From Sulfobacillus harzensis (GTDB lineage: Bacteria; Bacillota; Sulfobacillia; Sulfobacillales; Sulfobacillaceae): DNA of 64,000 bases. Where the stretch lies: positions 1 to 64,000 of the forward strand of contig NZ_JABBVZ010000009.1 in NCBI RefSeq assembly GCF_012933365.1, given 5' to 3'. The notes under the pieces are model-generated. The model searched no databases. It saw nothing but the letters and a program-made list of their open reading frames with translations, and was not told the origin of the DNA. This document shows, in pieces, positions 18,219 to 26,971 of the stretch (position 1 is its first letter; each line of letters starts with the position of its first letter). The translations under genes and the position numbers were made by a program.

Positions 18219-18310
18219 CGCGGGACGTGCTGGTCTGCCTGGCCGGATGGGGCGACGAACGTCGCCGGCTCGCTGTGCAACCGCGGGACCATGGTGACTG
18301 ACGGGATGAC

Positions 18311-19399
18311 CTAACGACGAGACGGTGGGCGGTCCGCTGACGCGGTGGGTTCGGGTGTCGCGGAAGACGTGACCGGAATGCACGCGCACACGCGGGCACC
18401 GCCGAACCGACTCGGACCAATCTGCAAGCGCCCCCCGTGGGCACGCAGCCAGGCATCGGCCACGGCCAATCCCAGTCCGGCCCCCGGCGAGCGCGGGTCT
18501 CGGACAAAAGCCTCCCGGACATGCTCCCGGAGCGCTGGGGCAATACCGGGCCCCGAATCTTCCACGCACCAGCACCCGACACGGGAGTCCTCTTGGGTCA
18601 GGACGATCCGAATGGTCCCACCCGCCGGGGTGTGCCGAAGCGCGTTATCGAGAATATTAATGAGCACCTGTTCGATCCGGTCCCGATCGGCCCACACCCG
18701 CGGGATGTCGCCCAAGGTCGCCGTAAGTGTGAGCCCTTGGCTGTCCGCCAGCGGGCGAAACCGCAACACGAGAGCCTCCAGTTGCTCGCGCGGATCATAG
18801 GGCGTGCGCTGCAACGGAGGCGCGAGCCCCTGAGCCCGCTCGAGCCACAGCAAATCATTCACCAGGCGGGTGAGGCGAGTCACCTCGCGATGCAGGGCCG
18901 TCCATCGCTCCGGAGCGGGCACCAAGACCCCCGCCGCAAGTCCCTCCAGATTCCCGCGCAAGACCGCCAGCGGTGTCTTCAGTTCATGCGCCACGCTGGC
19001 TAAAAATTCATGCCGGGCCTCCTCGGCCGTGCTTAACCGATGGGCCATCCGGTTGAGGGCATAGGCCAACGCCCCCCACATCGTACTATCGGGCACCGGC
19101 AAGGCGTTCCAATGCCCCTCCTCGACGTCATCAATCCAGTGGACCAGTTGCGCCACATCGCGTAGCGATGCCTGCTCCAAGCGCTGAACAGCCCACCAGC
19201 CCAAGACGGCGATCCCCGCACTCGTGATGGTCGCGACGACCAAATAGCGCGCTTGCGCGGCCGTACCGCTCGCGTGCGCCAGTTGGGCCCACCATCCGCC
19301 CACGAGCACCACGATCCCCACGGCGCTGATGGTGGCAATCATGATGCCAAGCCAGATGCCGACGGCGAGTCGGGGCGACCGTGCAGGGCCCACGCGCAT
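18311..19399 (-). CDS. sensor histidine kinase
   Basis: 362 residues; AGAAGGAGGGGG before ATG 19399. Two transmembrane helices (13-35 and about 52-72) with a very short outside loop, HAMP-like linker, dimerisation/phosphoacceptor box FLASVAHELKTPLAV (H138), N box (INILDNALRHTP), G1 (DSGPGIAP) and G2 (GAGLGLAVADAWL). The short sensor loop suggests sensing within the membrane. No regulator is adjacent; the closest is the OmpR-type gene at 23172, its probable partner. Confidence 0.9.
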   Translation of the reverse strand: MRVGPARSPRLAVGIWLGIMIATISAVGIVVLVGGWWAQLAHASGTAAQARYLVVATITSAGIAVLGWWAVQRLEQASLRDVAQLVHWIDDVEEGHWNALPVPDSTMWGALAYALNRMAHRLSTAEEARHEFLASVAHELKTPLAVLRGNLEGLAAGVLVPAPERWTALHREVTRLTRLVNDLLWLERAQGLAPPLQRTPYDPREQLEALVLRFRPLADSQGLTLTATLGDIPRVWADRDRIEQVLINILDNALRHTPAGGTIRIVLTQEDSRVGCWCVEDSGPGIAPALREHVREAFVRDPRSPGAGLGLAVADAWLRAHGGRLQIGPSRFGGARVCACIPVTSSATPEPTASADRPPSRR

Positions 19400-19538
19400 C
19401 CCCCTCCTTCTGCCGATGTGGCTCCCGGGTCACGACGCCGGCGGTGCCAACCCGGGTTCTCGCGCCCCATTCCCGGGTTGCGACCATGGTGGTTTTCGCG
19501 GCGGACCTTCCTCGTTAGGATACTATAGCGCGTCCAGT

Positions 19539-19573
19539 CCCCGGATAGCGGAACGAGGTTCCGCTATCCGGGG
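19539..19573. terminator. perfect 16-bp inverted repeat
   Basis: CCCCGGATAGCGGAAC (19539-19554) is followed by GAG and its exact complement (19558-19573). It lies between the kinase promoter and the remnant gene, so it is most simply a strong bidirectional terminator, though no U-tract follows. Confidence 0.5.
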
Positions 19574-19583
19574 GCTCGGGGGC

Positions 19584-19919
19584 CTAACTGCCTTGGTCTC
19601 GTGTGACGGGGGCATCGTCCTGGGAATCAGACCGCCTGCGTGAGCCGGGAACGGCCGGGACTCTGAGGGCCGTAATCGAGCCCGCCACGTCCTGCCGTCG
19701 CTTGGCCTCGCGCTTCCTGAAGCATTCTCGCCCTTCCTGCGCGATAAAATACAGCACCGCTAAAGCCGCCAACGGATTGAGCCCCCACCACCCCATCGTG
19801 GCGGTCACCAGCAGGTCGCGCCACCGTCCCAAACCGTGCTCTGTGCGCTGCATGAGTGTGTGGCAGCGTATGACACCGACCCTACGCTTCAACCGGAAAT
19901 GGCGGCCGGAGTGCACCAT
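19584..19919 (-). pseudogene. C-terminal remnant of a cation transporter
   Basis: Only the end of the frame looks like protein: TATMGWWGLNPLAALAVLYF followed by a charged tail. This matches the last transmembrane helix of the small CDF-like transporter at 45645 (WVDPLAALLITYWVV plus charged tail). The upstream part is unrelated. I read it as a truncated copy. Confidence 0.4.
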
Positions 19920-20363
19920 GAGCCCCCGTGGTAATCAGCCACAACCGGACGGTTGGGCGGCTCATGGCGCTTCGTGGTCGCAGACCCACCATCAGACCAT
20001 GTAAAAACGGTCATACCCCGCGCACATCGGAGACGCCGAGCCATCCGATGGGTCGAGAGCGAACGCAGGTCCTGCCCCGTTTGTCTGATGATTCTCGGCG
20101 TCGGCCCTGCCGCACGCGCCGCCGTTTTAGCGATCGGCAGAGTCGGCTCTGGCGGGTTCTGCGATAACCGGATTCCAAGTTTTTCAATCCGTTGGGTACC
20201 TCTTGCCAGACCCTGCCACCGTTTGTCCGTTCATGGATCTTGGGTGGCCACCCGCAGGGCTGTCCATGGTCATTGAGGGGCTTTAGAGCCATGACCCTTG
20301 CATCCGACGAGCCCGTGGGGACTCCGCAGCACAGAGTCCCCCATGACCATCCTGTTCGGCGGC
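19920..20363. other. intergenic, no gene seen
   Basis: No frame in this 440-bp stretch has a ribosome site plus recognisable motifs. Nothing further supported. Confidence 0.5.
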
Positions 20364-20951
20364 CTAAGTGGTCACCTCCCAGGTACCGATCATGCCGCGA
20401 GCCGCGTGGCCAGGTAGCCAGCACACATAGTGGAAGGTCCCCGCCCGTGTGGCGTGAAACGTGGTCTCCGCCCATTGATCCCCGACCGGCGTAATCGGCG
20501 CCACCATGCCAATGAACGCATCCGGGTTCATCGGGACATCCCGCGGATTGCGGCGGGCGTCCCGCACCGCCGTGACCGAAAATCCGTGATAATGCGTGCG
20601 ATCCGCGTTAATCACCACCACGTGCACGGTGGCGCCGAGCGGCACCCGAATCGTGGGATTGATTAAACCGTCGATCTCCCAAAAGAGGCCGACGCGGTGG
20701 ATCGCCACCGGCGACGCCAAAGCGACGAGGGTCACCTGCCGCGTATGGTAGGTGACCATGGGACCGTGCGCGTTAATGACGGTCCCTCGGGCCCCTTGCT
20801 GCACCCACTGCGCGACCGCTGCCGCGGTCAGTACCGGGGACTGCATCGGTGATAAGGAGGGTCGATGAGCGCCATACAACACCCCGTGCCCGATGACCAC
20901 TCCAGCCATGGCCGTCACGGCGGCCCGGACGATAAACCGTGCGATTGTCAT
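20364..20951 (-). CDS. sulfocyanin-like cupredoxin
   Basis: 195 residues from ATG 20951 (GCAGGAGGAG upstream). N-terminal signal/anchor helix (about 5-25), then a blue-copper domain. Type 1 ligands: His in THYHGFSV, then HYVCWLPGHAARGM supplying Cys, His and Met. The phrase LFWEIDGLINPTIRVPLGA is shared with the second copy at 40204. Outside-facing electron carrier, as in iron/sulfur oxidisers. Lies downstream of the UGA-containing peroxiredoxin-like gene. Confidence 0.88.
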   Translation of the reverse strand: MTIARFIVRAAVTAMAGVVIGHGVLYGAHRPSLSPMQSPVLTAAAVAQWVQQGARGTVINAHGPMVTYHTRQVTLVALASPVAIHRVGLFWEIDGLINPTIRVPLGATVHVVVINADRTHYHGFSVTAVRDARRNPRDVPMNPDAFIGMVAPITPVGDQWAETTFHATRAGTFHYVCWLPGHAARGMIGTWEVTT

Positions 20952-20954
20952 GCG

Positions 20955-21266
20955 GATTCTCCTCCTGCGTTACGGAATGTCCCTCTGCGGATCGAGCAAC
21001 CGTTGGAGCGACGAGACGAGGTAATCCACATCTCCCTGCTGGCGGAGGAGATCATCCGGAAATGCCTCCTGCGTAAACGCCGGCCCAGGAATCGGGACCT
21101 GACTCCGCGCGTCGCCGAAAATGGTATCCCCAGCGATATACGCGGTCTTCTGGCCACGGACACGACTTCGGGATCAAACGTCTGGGGGGCGTCGCCGCGT
21201 AACCACCGGGCCACGTTGTGGGCAATCAGGTGGTCGCCCTCATCCCCGCACCGTACCGCGACCCAC
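20955..21266 (-). pseudogene. unresolved, probably frameshifted small gene
   Basis: Two adjacent frames are protein-like: one reads GDEGDHLIAHNVARWLRGD to about 21165, the other KTAYIAGDTIFGDARSQVPI and on to QRDIP at 20977. Joined, they give about 100 residues between the peroxiredoxin-like gene and the cupredoxin. The shift is near 21155. I recognise no family with confidence. Confidence 0.3.
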
Positions 21267-21815
21267 TCACCGGCCCCCGGCGTGTTGAGCCGCTCGCCAA
21301 ATGGTCGCGCGGGGAACGTGCATATCCGTGGGTTCCGCCGCCAGGATAATGCGCCCCTGGGCGTTGACCACGATGATTGCATGCGCATCCATGGGCATCC
21401 GCTGGCCCCCATATACCCCGTAGTCCCGGCCAATCGCAAACGTTCGGTCTTGAATTATCGGGAAACGAATCCGGTCATGGCGTGCCAGCGCGCGATCAGC
21501 GTGCAACGGACTGCCGGAAATGGCATAGGTCGCGACGCCCAGCGCCCGAAGCCGCACTTGCAGGTGTTGCAACTGTCCCAGTTGCCTGAGACAGGCGGGT
21601 CACGTGTCGGCCTCATAAAAGTAGAGAATAGCGGGACCCCGACCGGAAAACGCCACCGGCCCGCGCGTCGAGCCCGCCCGAAACGGCGGGGCCGTCATCC
21701 CCACGGCCCGAGGTACCGTGCGCCCCGGGGCAAGCTGAAGTACCCACGCGGCGCCACCCACGACGAACAGGCCCAGCATCCCCATCGCGACGGCCAGCGA
21801 TCGCCGGCGTCTCAT
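21267..21815 (-). CDS. membrane-anchored peroxiredoxin/AhpC-TSA-like protein with in-frame UGA (UxxC), candidate selenoprotein
   Basis: 182 residues if UGA at 21600-21602 (codon 72) is decoded. ATG 21815 overlaps the stop of the upstream membrane gene (ATGA), so it is coupled. N-terminal helix (8-28) anchors an outside-facing thioredoxin-fold domain: GMTAPPF, then AILYFYEADT-UGA-PACLRQL, where relatives have Cys before PxC, then YAISGSP, FPIIQDRTFAIGRDYGVY and DAHAIIVVNAQGRI. The frame after UGA is clearly the same domain. A seven-bp hairpin with GGA loop follows (21569-21585). Without decoding it would be two useless fragments. Confidence 0.8.
21569..21585 (-). promoter_or_regulatory. SECIS-like hairpin downstream of UGA in peroxiredoxin-like gene
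   Basis: GCAACUG (+15 to +21 after UGA) pairs fully with CAGUUGC (+25 to +31); the loop is GGA (+22 to +24). Loop position and loop G fit the bacterial SECIS pattern. Confidence 0.6.
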
Positions 21816-22960
21816 GGGCGGGGCCCCAGGGCGGCGGCTACGGCGGCGGCTTCCGGGGTACCGCCCCCCATCGGGGACGTCCGGGGACCTGTCCGAGCCC
21901 CTTGAGCAACGTCGCCGCCCGACGCGCCGGCGTAGCCTGCCGCCATCAGCAGCGCTAACACAGGAGCCGTTTGCGGATCCGTGCCCACGCCGCCAAACAC
22001 CCCAAAGTCTTGCCCGAGCCACCACAGGGCGGCCAATATCACGCCGGTGAGGATTCCCGTTACGCGGCGATAGGGCCGCCAGAGCCAGGCCAGACCGACG
22101 GCGAGCAAACCGACGGTGGCGACCCCGTTCGCGAGCGGGCCATGCAAGGCGGTCCACAGCGCCACGTGATAGATCGGGCGCGAGATCCAGGCCGGCTGGG
22201 CGTTTTCGGCGGCCTGCAAAAAGATGGGACTGAGGTGACGCCAATACCCGCTGCCAGGTCGCGACTGCAGGATGGCGCCGACAATCCAGAATCCTGCCAG
22301 ACCCCACCCCAGAACCGCGGTCACCTGACCCGAACGCCAGCGGCGATCGGGGAGAAGCAACAGCCCGGCACTGACCATGTACATCAACACCGAACCGGGG
22401 CTGCCCGCGATCCAGGAGGCGGATCCGGTCAGGAGGCCACCCAGTCCCTCGCCCCACATCCAGACCACCAGGCCCCACCCGAGCGTGGCCCAGAGTCCGA
22501 GGCGACCCCAGCGGTGGTTGCGCCCCAGGATCAGCACCAGCCCGATGCCCCCCTGAATCCAGACGGCTGCGAGATTGGCCATGACCGGAGCCTCGGACCA
22601 CCGCTGGATGCCGGCCCCGAGCACGTGGATCATCCAGGTCGGTTGCCCACTCAAAAGCGGCGTGATGACCATTTCCAAAAACGCACTGTTGGGCATGGCC
22701 GGTTGGAGTTGCAGGAGACCGTCAAGAATCCAGACGGCCCCCAATCCCCAATAGAGCCACCGGTATCCGCGGGTCCGATGCGCCAACGGCGTCAGCACGG
22801 GACGCAGCACGGCTGTCGCGTCGTCCAATCGACGGAGCGCCCACACGCCACCCAGCACCATCAGCGCGGTGCTGAGCACCGCAATGAGGCTCCACCAGAG
22901 GTCATGATAAAAGAGGGCCGTCACGTGGGGACTGACCATCGTCTGTACGGGCATCGCCAC
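21812..22960 (-). CDS. large polytopic membrane protein (paralogue of 43309-44409)
   Basis: 382 residues from GTG 22960 with GGAGTCC upstream; about ten transmembrane helices. Conserved with the second copy: GAVWILDGLLQLQPAMP near residue 75-95, the ITPLLSGQP loop, and WLGQDFGVFGGVGTDP near the C-terminus. I do not recognise a named family. Its stop overlaps the start of the thioredoxin-fold selenoprotein candidate, suggesting joint function, perhaps as its electron donor or as an uptake/oxidase component. The promoter region carries three 11-bp-spaced TGTCAC boxes. Confidence 0.75.
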   Translation of the reverse strand: MAMPVQTMVSPHVTALFYHDLWWSLIAVLSTALMVLGGVWALRRLDDATAVLRPVLTPLAHRTRGYRWLYWGLGAVWILDGLLQLQPAMPNSAFLEMVITPLLSGQPTWMIHVLGAGIQRWSEAPVMANLAAVWIQGGIGLVLILGRNHRWGRLGLWATLGWGLVVWMWGEGLGGLLTGSASWIAGSPGSVLMYMVSAGLLLLPDRRWRSGQVTAVLGWGLAGFWIVGAILQSRPGSGYWRHLSPIFLQAAENAQPAWISRPIYHVALWTALHGPLANGVATVGLLAVGLAWLWRPYRRVTGILTGVILAALWWLGQDFGVFGGVGTDPQTAPVLALLMAAGYAGASGGDVAQGARTGPRTSPMGGGTPEAAAVAAALGPRP

Positions 22961-23018
22961 CGTGGACTCCTTTCGGTCGGGAACTCCGCTTTAGCATGAC
23001 GGATCTCTGTATCAGACA

Positions 23019-23046
23019 TGTCACGGTTGTGTCACAGAATTGTCAC
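23019..23046. promoter_or_regulatory. three TGTCAC direct repeats with exact 11-bp period
   Basis: TGTCAC starts at 23019, 23030 and 23041, between the divergent membrane-protein gene and the response regulator. Direct repeats of 11 bp are the binding pattern of OmpR/PhoB-family regulators. The same arrangement occurs at 41551-41578 before another operon. Confidence 0.7.
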
Positions 23047-23171
23047 AGCGTCGCCCGCTTCACGGGGTCGCTACGCGTTATGCCCTCTGTGCTATACTCA
23101 CAGCGATGCGGGCGCCATGACGGCCGTGGATAAAAAACAGGCGGGAGGCGACAGCCATCGACAAGCCCGGT

Positions 23172-23870
23172 TTGCTCATCGTCGACGATGATCCCGGCAT
23201 TGTGGAGCTCCTCCGCGCCTACGGTGAACCGTGGGGCTGGGCGGTCATCGCCGCGTCCAGCTTGGATCAGGCCTTGACCGTGGTGGGCCAGGCGGCACCG
23301 GCGGTCATTGTCTTGGACTGGCAACTGCCGGACAGCGATGGCCTGGCCTCGCTCAAGGCCCTGCGGCAACGGACGGCGGTGCCCATTTTGATGCTCACGG
23401 TGCGCGATCAGGAACCCGATATTATTCGGGCCTTGCAAGTCGGAGCCGATGACTACGTGGTCAAGCCGTTTAGTCCGGGCCAAGTCCTCGCCCGGTGCGG
23501 GGCGCTCCGCCGTCGGGACCGCAGCCGGTCCGGGGACGCGTCCGCGGACCCCCGCCAGGTGCAGGACCTCCTCTTCGATCGCTCCCGCCGCCAAGTGCGG
23601 CGCGGGTCTGAATTGTTGGACCTCACGGCGCTGGAATGGGATTTGCTCACGCTCATAGCCTTCTCGCCTGGACGGGTGTGGACACGAGGCGAATTGCTCG
23701 ACCGGATTTGGGGGGATGTAGGCGAGGTATTTGAGCGCGCCGTCGACATGGAAATGGTGCGGCTCAGGAAAAAATTGGGGGATAGCGCCGATCGGCCGCG
23801 ATACATTGATACCGTGCGCGGCGTGGGGTATCGTTGGCGCGCCGAGGCCAGACCACCGGAGGACTCCTAA
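23172..23870 (+). CDS. OmpR/PhoB-family response regulator
   Basis: Receiver domain (LIVDDDPGIVE acidic pocket, phosphoacceptor D49 in VIVLDWQLPDSDG, switch Thr in LMLTVRD, Lys in VVKPFSPG) and a C-terminal winged helix (LTALEWDLL, RAVDMEMVRLRKKLGD, YIDTVRGVGYRW). The listed TTG is 20+ bases from the GGGAGG ribosome site (23143-23148); an ATC at 23157 is at the right distance and would add IDKPG. So the start may be a non-standard ATC. Likely binds the TGTCAC boxes upstream and at 41.55 kb. Confidence 0.9.
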   Translation: MLIVDDDPGIVELLRAYGEPWGWAVIAASSLDQALTVVGQAAPAVIVLDWQLPDSDGLASLKALRQRTAVPILMLTVRDQEPDIIRALQVGADDYVVKPFSPGQVLARCGALRRRDRSRSGDASADPRQVQDLLFDRSRRQVRRGSELLDLTALEWDLLTLIAFSPGRVWTRGELLDRIWGDVGEVFERAVDMEMVRLRKKLGDSADRPRYIDTVRGVGYRWRAEARPPEDS

Positions 23871-23881
23871 ACCGGTGGGCT

Positions 23882-24244
23882 CTATACCCCGCGGAACAGC
23901 CCGCCACCCAAGACCCCGCCCACCATGCCCACCATGCTGGCGGTCATGAGGGTCATCGCGGTCGCAGTCCCGGGCAGACCCACAATCGCCGCAACCAGAT
24001 CGCCTAAAAAGCCGCCGAGGGTGCCTCCCACCATCATCTCCATGGTCTCCATCCCCGCGCCGACGTGCCAATGCGCACGTTCCGCCGCCCCCCAGTGCGG
24101 CACAAGCACCATGCCCAGAACCGTCAGGACGGCCGCGATGAGGCTGTTCGGGATGAGCCACACCGCCAGGATCCATCCTATCCCGGCCGTCTCCAATCCG
24201 AGCGCGAATGGCCTGGGGTACCAAGCAACGCGGTCATGGGCCAT
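23882..24244 (-). CDS. small Met/Gly-rich membrane protein (paralogue of 9476-9820)
   Basis: 120 residues, four hydrophobic segments. The C-terminal half (METMEMMVGGTLGGFLGD, then MTASMVGMVGGVLGGGLF) matches the protein at 9476. Convergent with the response regulator. Function unknown; Met/His content in the middle loop (HWGAAERAHWHVG) suggests metal contact. Confidence 0.65.
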   Translation of the reverse strand: MAHDRVAWYPRPFALGLETAGIGWILAVWLIPNSLIAAVLTVLGMVLVPHWGAAERAHWHVGAGMETMEMMVGGTLGGFLGDLVAAIVGLPGTATAMTLMTASMVGMVGGVLGGGLFRGV

Positions 24245-25191
24245 CAGCCGCCCTCCTCCCTCCTACGCAGCGCATCCACACGATGCCCGCTGCTCATGAT
24301 CTATGTGGGGCCCGATGTCGGCTAGACCACAAGGAGACAACATCGTCACGCCGCATGCGGGGGCAGGCACCCAGTGGCGACGGTGGAAAGGGTGCAAAAT
24401 TTAAAGTAGCGGGCACCGTAGAAGTTTTTGTTTCACAGATGAGGCAAAACGTGACGATGTCCATCAGCGGACGTCCGAATAGTTCCTCCGGGATCGGAGC
24501 AAAGTATCCACATGACTGCGACTAACATGGATGTCATGGGATCTGGCGAGTCGGCGGCAAGGGCAGTGCTCGTGACATCAGCCCAAAGGGCTGGGATTCG
24601 CGTTGGCCGAACGGCCTCAGACCGCGGCCTACGGTTAACGCGAATGGTCGGTAGAACTGTCAGGGGATGCGGAGGACTGGGGAGTTGGGAAGAAAACCCC
24701 ATTGAGGCCACCCGACTCATCACAACCGCAATGAGTCCAACCGATGTCAAAATGACTTGGGGAAAACAGTCAGATCTCAACCGGATACCCTCGTTCTGGC
24801 AATGGAGGGCGAAAATCCACTTGTTGGTCGATTCGGTACAGGCGTTGGTCACCAGACGGTCACAGTCAGCAAAAATCTGGTCGTGCTCAAGGCCTCATGG
24901 CCGTGATCGAGCGCCCTGGCAACGATGTCCACCCGTTTGACGATGGCCCCCGGCCATGTCCCCTGAATGGGGCGCCGACTCATGGTCCCGTGTGGTGGTC
25001 ACCGGTGAACCGCAAGGGTACGTCGTAGGCTTCGGGGTAATAAGGTTGATGAACCCCGGTGGTAAACGCCACGTCACCGGATGATAGCTGGCTGCTTGCC
25101 ATGATGGGCGGTAGGATCAAGCGACTTCGCTGGGATGATCTATGATGGGGCACTTTAGTCGGCGGAACTCCGCAGTGTTGGCGCGACTCCA
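24245..25191. other. 950 bp without a supported gene
   Basis: Contains only weak frames. A 139-codon minus frame (24433-24852) has one hydrophobic patch but no ribosome site or family motif. A short minus frame ending at 24980 is protein-like (SSGDVAFTTGVHQPYYPEAY) and may be a remnant. Base composition is more AT-rich than the neighbours, as in decayed DNA. Confidence 0.45.
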
Positions 25192-26052
25192 TTAACGGCT
25201 GGGCTTGGTCGTGATGGCCTGCTTCCCCAGTTGTTTCCACGCGGCGACAAAAGGGGCCTGGGCCACCGCTTCCGCGGCTTGTCCCGTCCACGGATTGTTA
25301 ATCAATAGGACGTGCGGACGATATCCCACCACCAGCACGGCGTGCTCCAACGGCGTGGCATGCACCAGGCCTTCCGGGCTGTTCCACGTCACCCAATCCG
25401 TGGTTGGTTGAAACGTCAGCGTGGTCCACACCTCGACCGGAATGCCGTGGGCCACCTGCGCCAAGATGTCGGAAAACGGGTGCCCCGTCAGATTCTCGGC
25501 TCGGCCAGGCAAGACCTGGTTCAACAGTGTCATCATCGGCCCATTCGAGATGCCGTAGCCATAGTTGGCTCGATAAACACTCCCCACAAAGCCCACGTTG
25601 GGATTGCCCCAATACACGACCTTATGCACAATTTGTCCCGTCGCCGTGGTGACGTCGGCCAGTTGCAACGGCGTCGGATCCTTGGGCATCTCGGCCGCCA
25701 ATGTCATCTTACTCACCGGGTGACCCACGGCCGACAGCAACATCGACAGACTCGTCACTTCGCACCCGTTAGGCAGCTGAGGAAATTGCGATTGGGCCGC
25801 CACCGGAATGACAGTGGATGACGGGACAGCCGGGGTGGGGTCCTGCGAGACCTTTCTCGGGTGATGCGATGGGATAGAGGCGCGTCTTCTTGTCTTCAAG
25901 AGATTCGGCGTGCCGATCGTGCGGGGCTGCCGACTGTGGCCCCACCGGTTGAACCCCCAAAGACCGAACACGGCGAGGATGCCGAGAATGACCGCCGTGC
26001 GCGGCCAGACCCAGCGGCGACGGGGGGATCGTCGGTGTAATGCCCGTTTCAT
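25192..26052 (-). CDS. membrane-anchored C39-like papain-fold peptidase
   Basis: 286 residues. Basic N-terminus, one transmembrane helix (about 18-34), low-complexity linker, then a peptidase C39-like domain: catalytic Cys in LPNGCEVTSLSMLL, His in HAVLVVGYRPHVLLIN and the following NPWTG that supplies the Asn/Asp. The active site faces outside. Its substrate is unknown; it stands alone. GGAGTTCTC precedes the ATG. Confidence 0.82.
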   Translation of the reverse strand: MKRALHRRSPRRRWVWPRTAVILGILAVFGLWGFNRWGHSRQPRTIGTPNLLKTRRRASIPSHHPRKVSQDPTPAVPSSTVIPVAAQSQFPQLPNGCEVTSLSMLLSAVGHPVSKMTLAAEMPKDPTPLQLADVTTATGQIVHKVVYWGNPNVGFVGSVYRANYGYGISNGPMMTLLNQVLPGRAENLTGHPFSDILAQVAHGIPVEVWTTLTFQPTTDWVTWNSPEGLVHATPLEHAVLVVGYRPHVLLINNPWTGQAAEAVAQAPFVAAWKQLGKQAITTKPSR

Positions 26053-26257
26053 GAGGAGAACTCCTTCCTGGTCTGAAAAACGGAAAACTCTGGTCTACCC
26101 TCCTACATCAGGGTGGTAGACGACTCCGATGCCCGGCCCACCGCGACAGCGTCGGGTGCTTTAACCCAATAAGGACACAACATGAGGACGCGATCAGTCC
26201 TCTCTACCGCAAGTTTTTCAAACACCCTCTTATTGTGGGGATTCCTGTTATGATGGC

Positions 26258-26550
26258 TCATCGATCCTTCGTCATTAAGTTTAAGTCCTCGGCCACATTC
26301 CGGGTCCTATGGGTCTCCCGCATACGGACCATAAGGACAGCCGCCATAACCACGACGAGGAGACCCATGATGACAATGGTGCGCGCCGCGCCGACACGCG
26401 CCAACAGTCCCCCCCCCCCCCCACGGCAATCCCCTCGACCAGATAGCCGCCATCCCGCCACAGACGGTAGACCCCCAACACACTGCCCCGCCGGTCCGCC
26501 GGAGCCACATCGCTGACGGCCGAATTGAGGGTGGGATATAAGAGGGCCAT
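26258..26550 (-). pseudogene. 3' remnant of an MFS transporter with frameshift in a C12 tract
   Basis: Frame one reads ALLYPTLNSAVSDVAPADRR, GSVLGVYRLWRDGGY, typical of the second half of drug/metal MFS carriers; the frame then changes at the poly-C run near 26409-26420 and continues GLLARVGAARTIVIMGLL to the end. The 5' two thirds are missing. A second degraded MFS gene lies at 42339-43217. Confidence 0.55.
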
Positions 26551-26971
26551 GCCCGCGCCGCTCTCGGACGATTTAGGTACCGTATTTAAGGCGTTGGCGG
26601 ATCCCTTGCGCCGGCGGATCTTGCGGCTCTTAAGCGATGCCCAGTATCATTGCCGGAATGGGGACAAGACGGTGAACGGGATCTGTGTGCAGGATCTGTC
26701 GAAATATCTCGAGGCGCCCCAATCCACGATTTCCCGCCATCTGGCGATTTTGTCCGGAGCCGACTTGGTCTTCCATGACCGCGATCGCACCTGGCATTAC
26801 TATGCGGTGAATGCGTCACGCGTCGGCGCCGTCGTGGACTGGATGCGCACCCTGATTCCCGTGGGGGAAGGGACGCGGGAGGCGACTAATCGCCTCCACT
26901 CCCCCCGCGAAAATTTTGGTGGCGAATCGCCGCAAAGTCTGGCGACTGAGTCGGCAGACTCGTCAGGATAA
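26549..26971 (+). CDS. ArsR-family transcriptional regulator
   Basis: Starts at ATG 26549 (MPAPLSDDLG). Winged helix: FKALADPLRRRILRLL, then a Cys-containing insert (YHCRNGD, GICVQDLSKYL), recognition helix APQSTISRHLAILSGADLV and HYYAVNASRVGAVVDWM. The Cys pair may sense metal or thiol. Its last 30 codons overlap, on the opposite strand, the end of the UGA-containing MBL gene, and may be read through from a once shorter gene. Likely regulates neighbouring sulfur/metal genes. Confidence 0.8.
   Translation: MPAPLSDDLGTVFKALADPLRRRILRLLSDAQYHCRNGDKTVNGICVQDLSKYLEAPQSTISRHLAILSGADLVFHDRDRTWHYYAVNASRVGAVVDWMRTLIPVGEGTREATNRLHSPRENFGGESPQSLATESADSSG

Noticed and set aside
23043-24224. 393-residue minus ORF across the response regulator
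   Set aside because: Antisense shadow of the regulator and the membrane protein; no motifs of its own.
24433-24852. 139-residue minus ORF
   Set aside because: No ribosome site, no family motif, AT-rich decayed setting.
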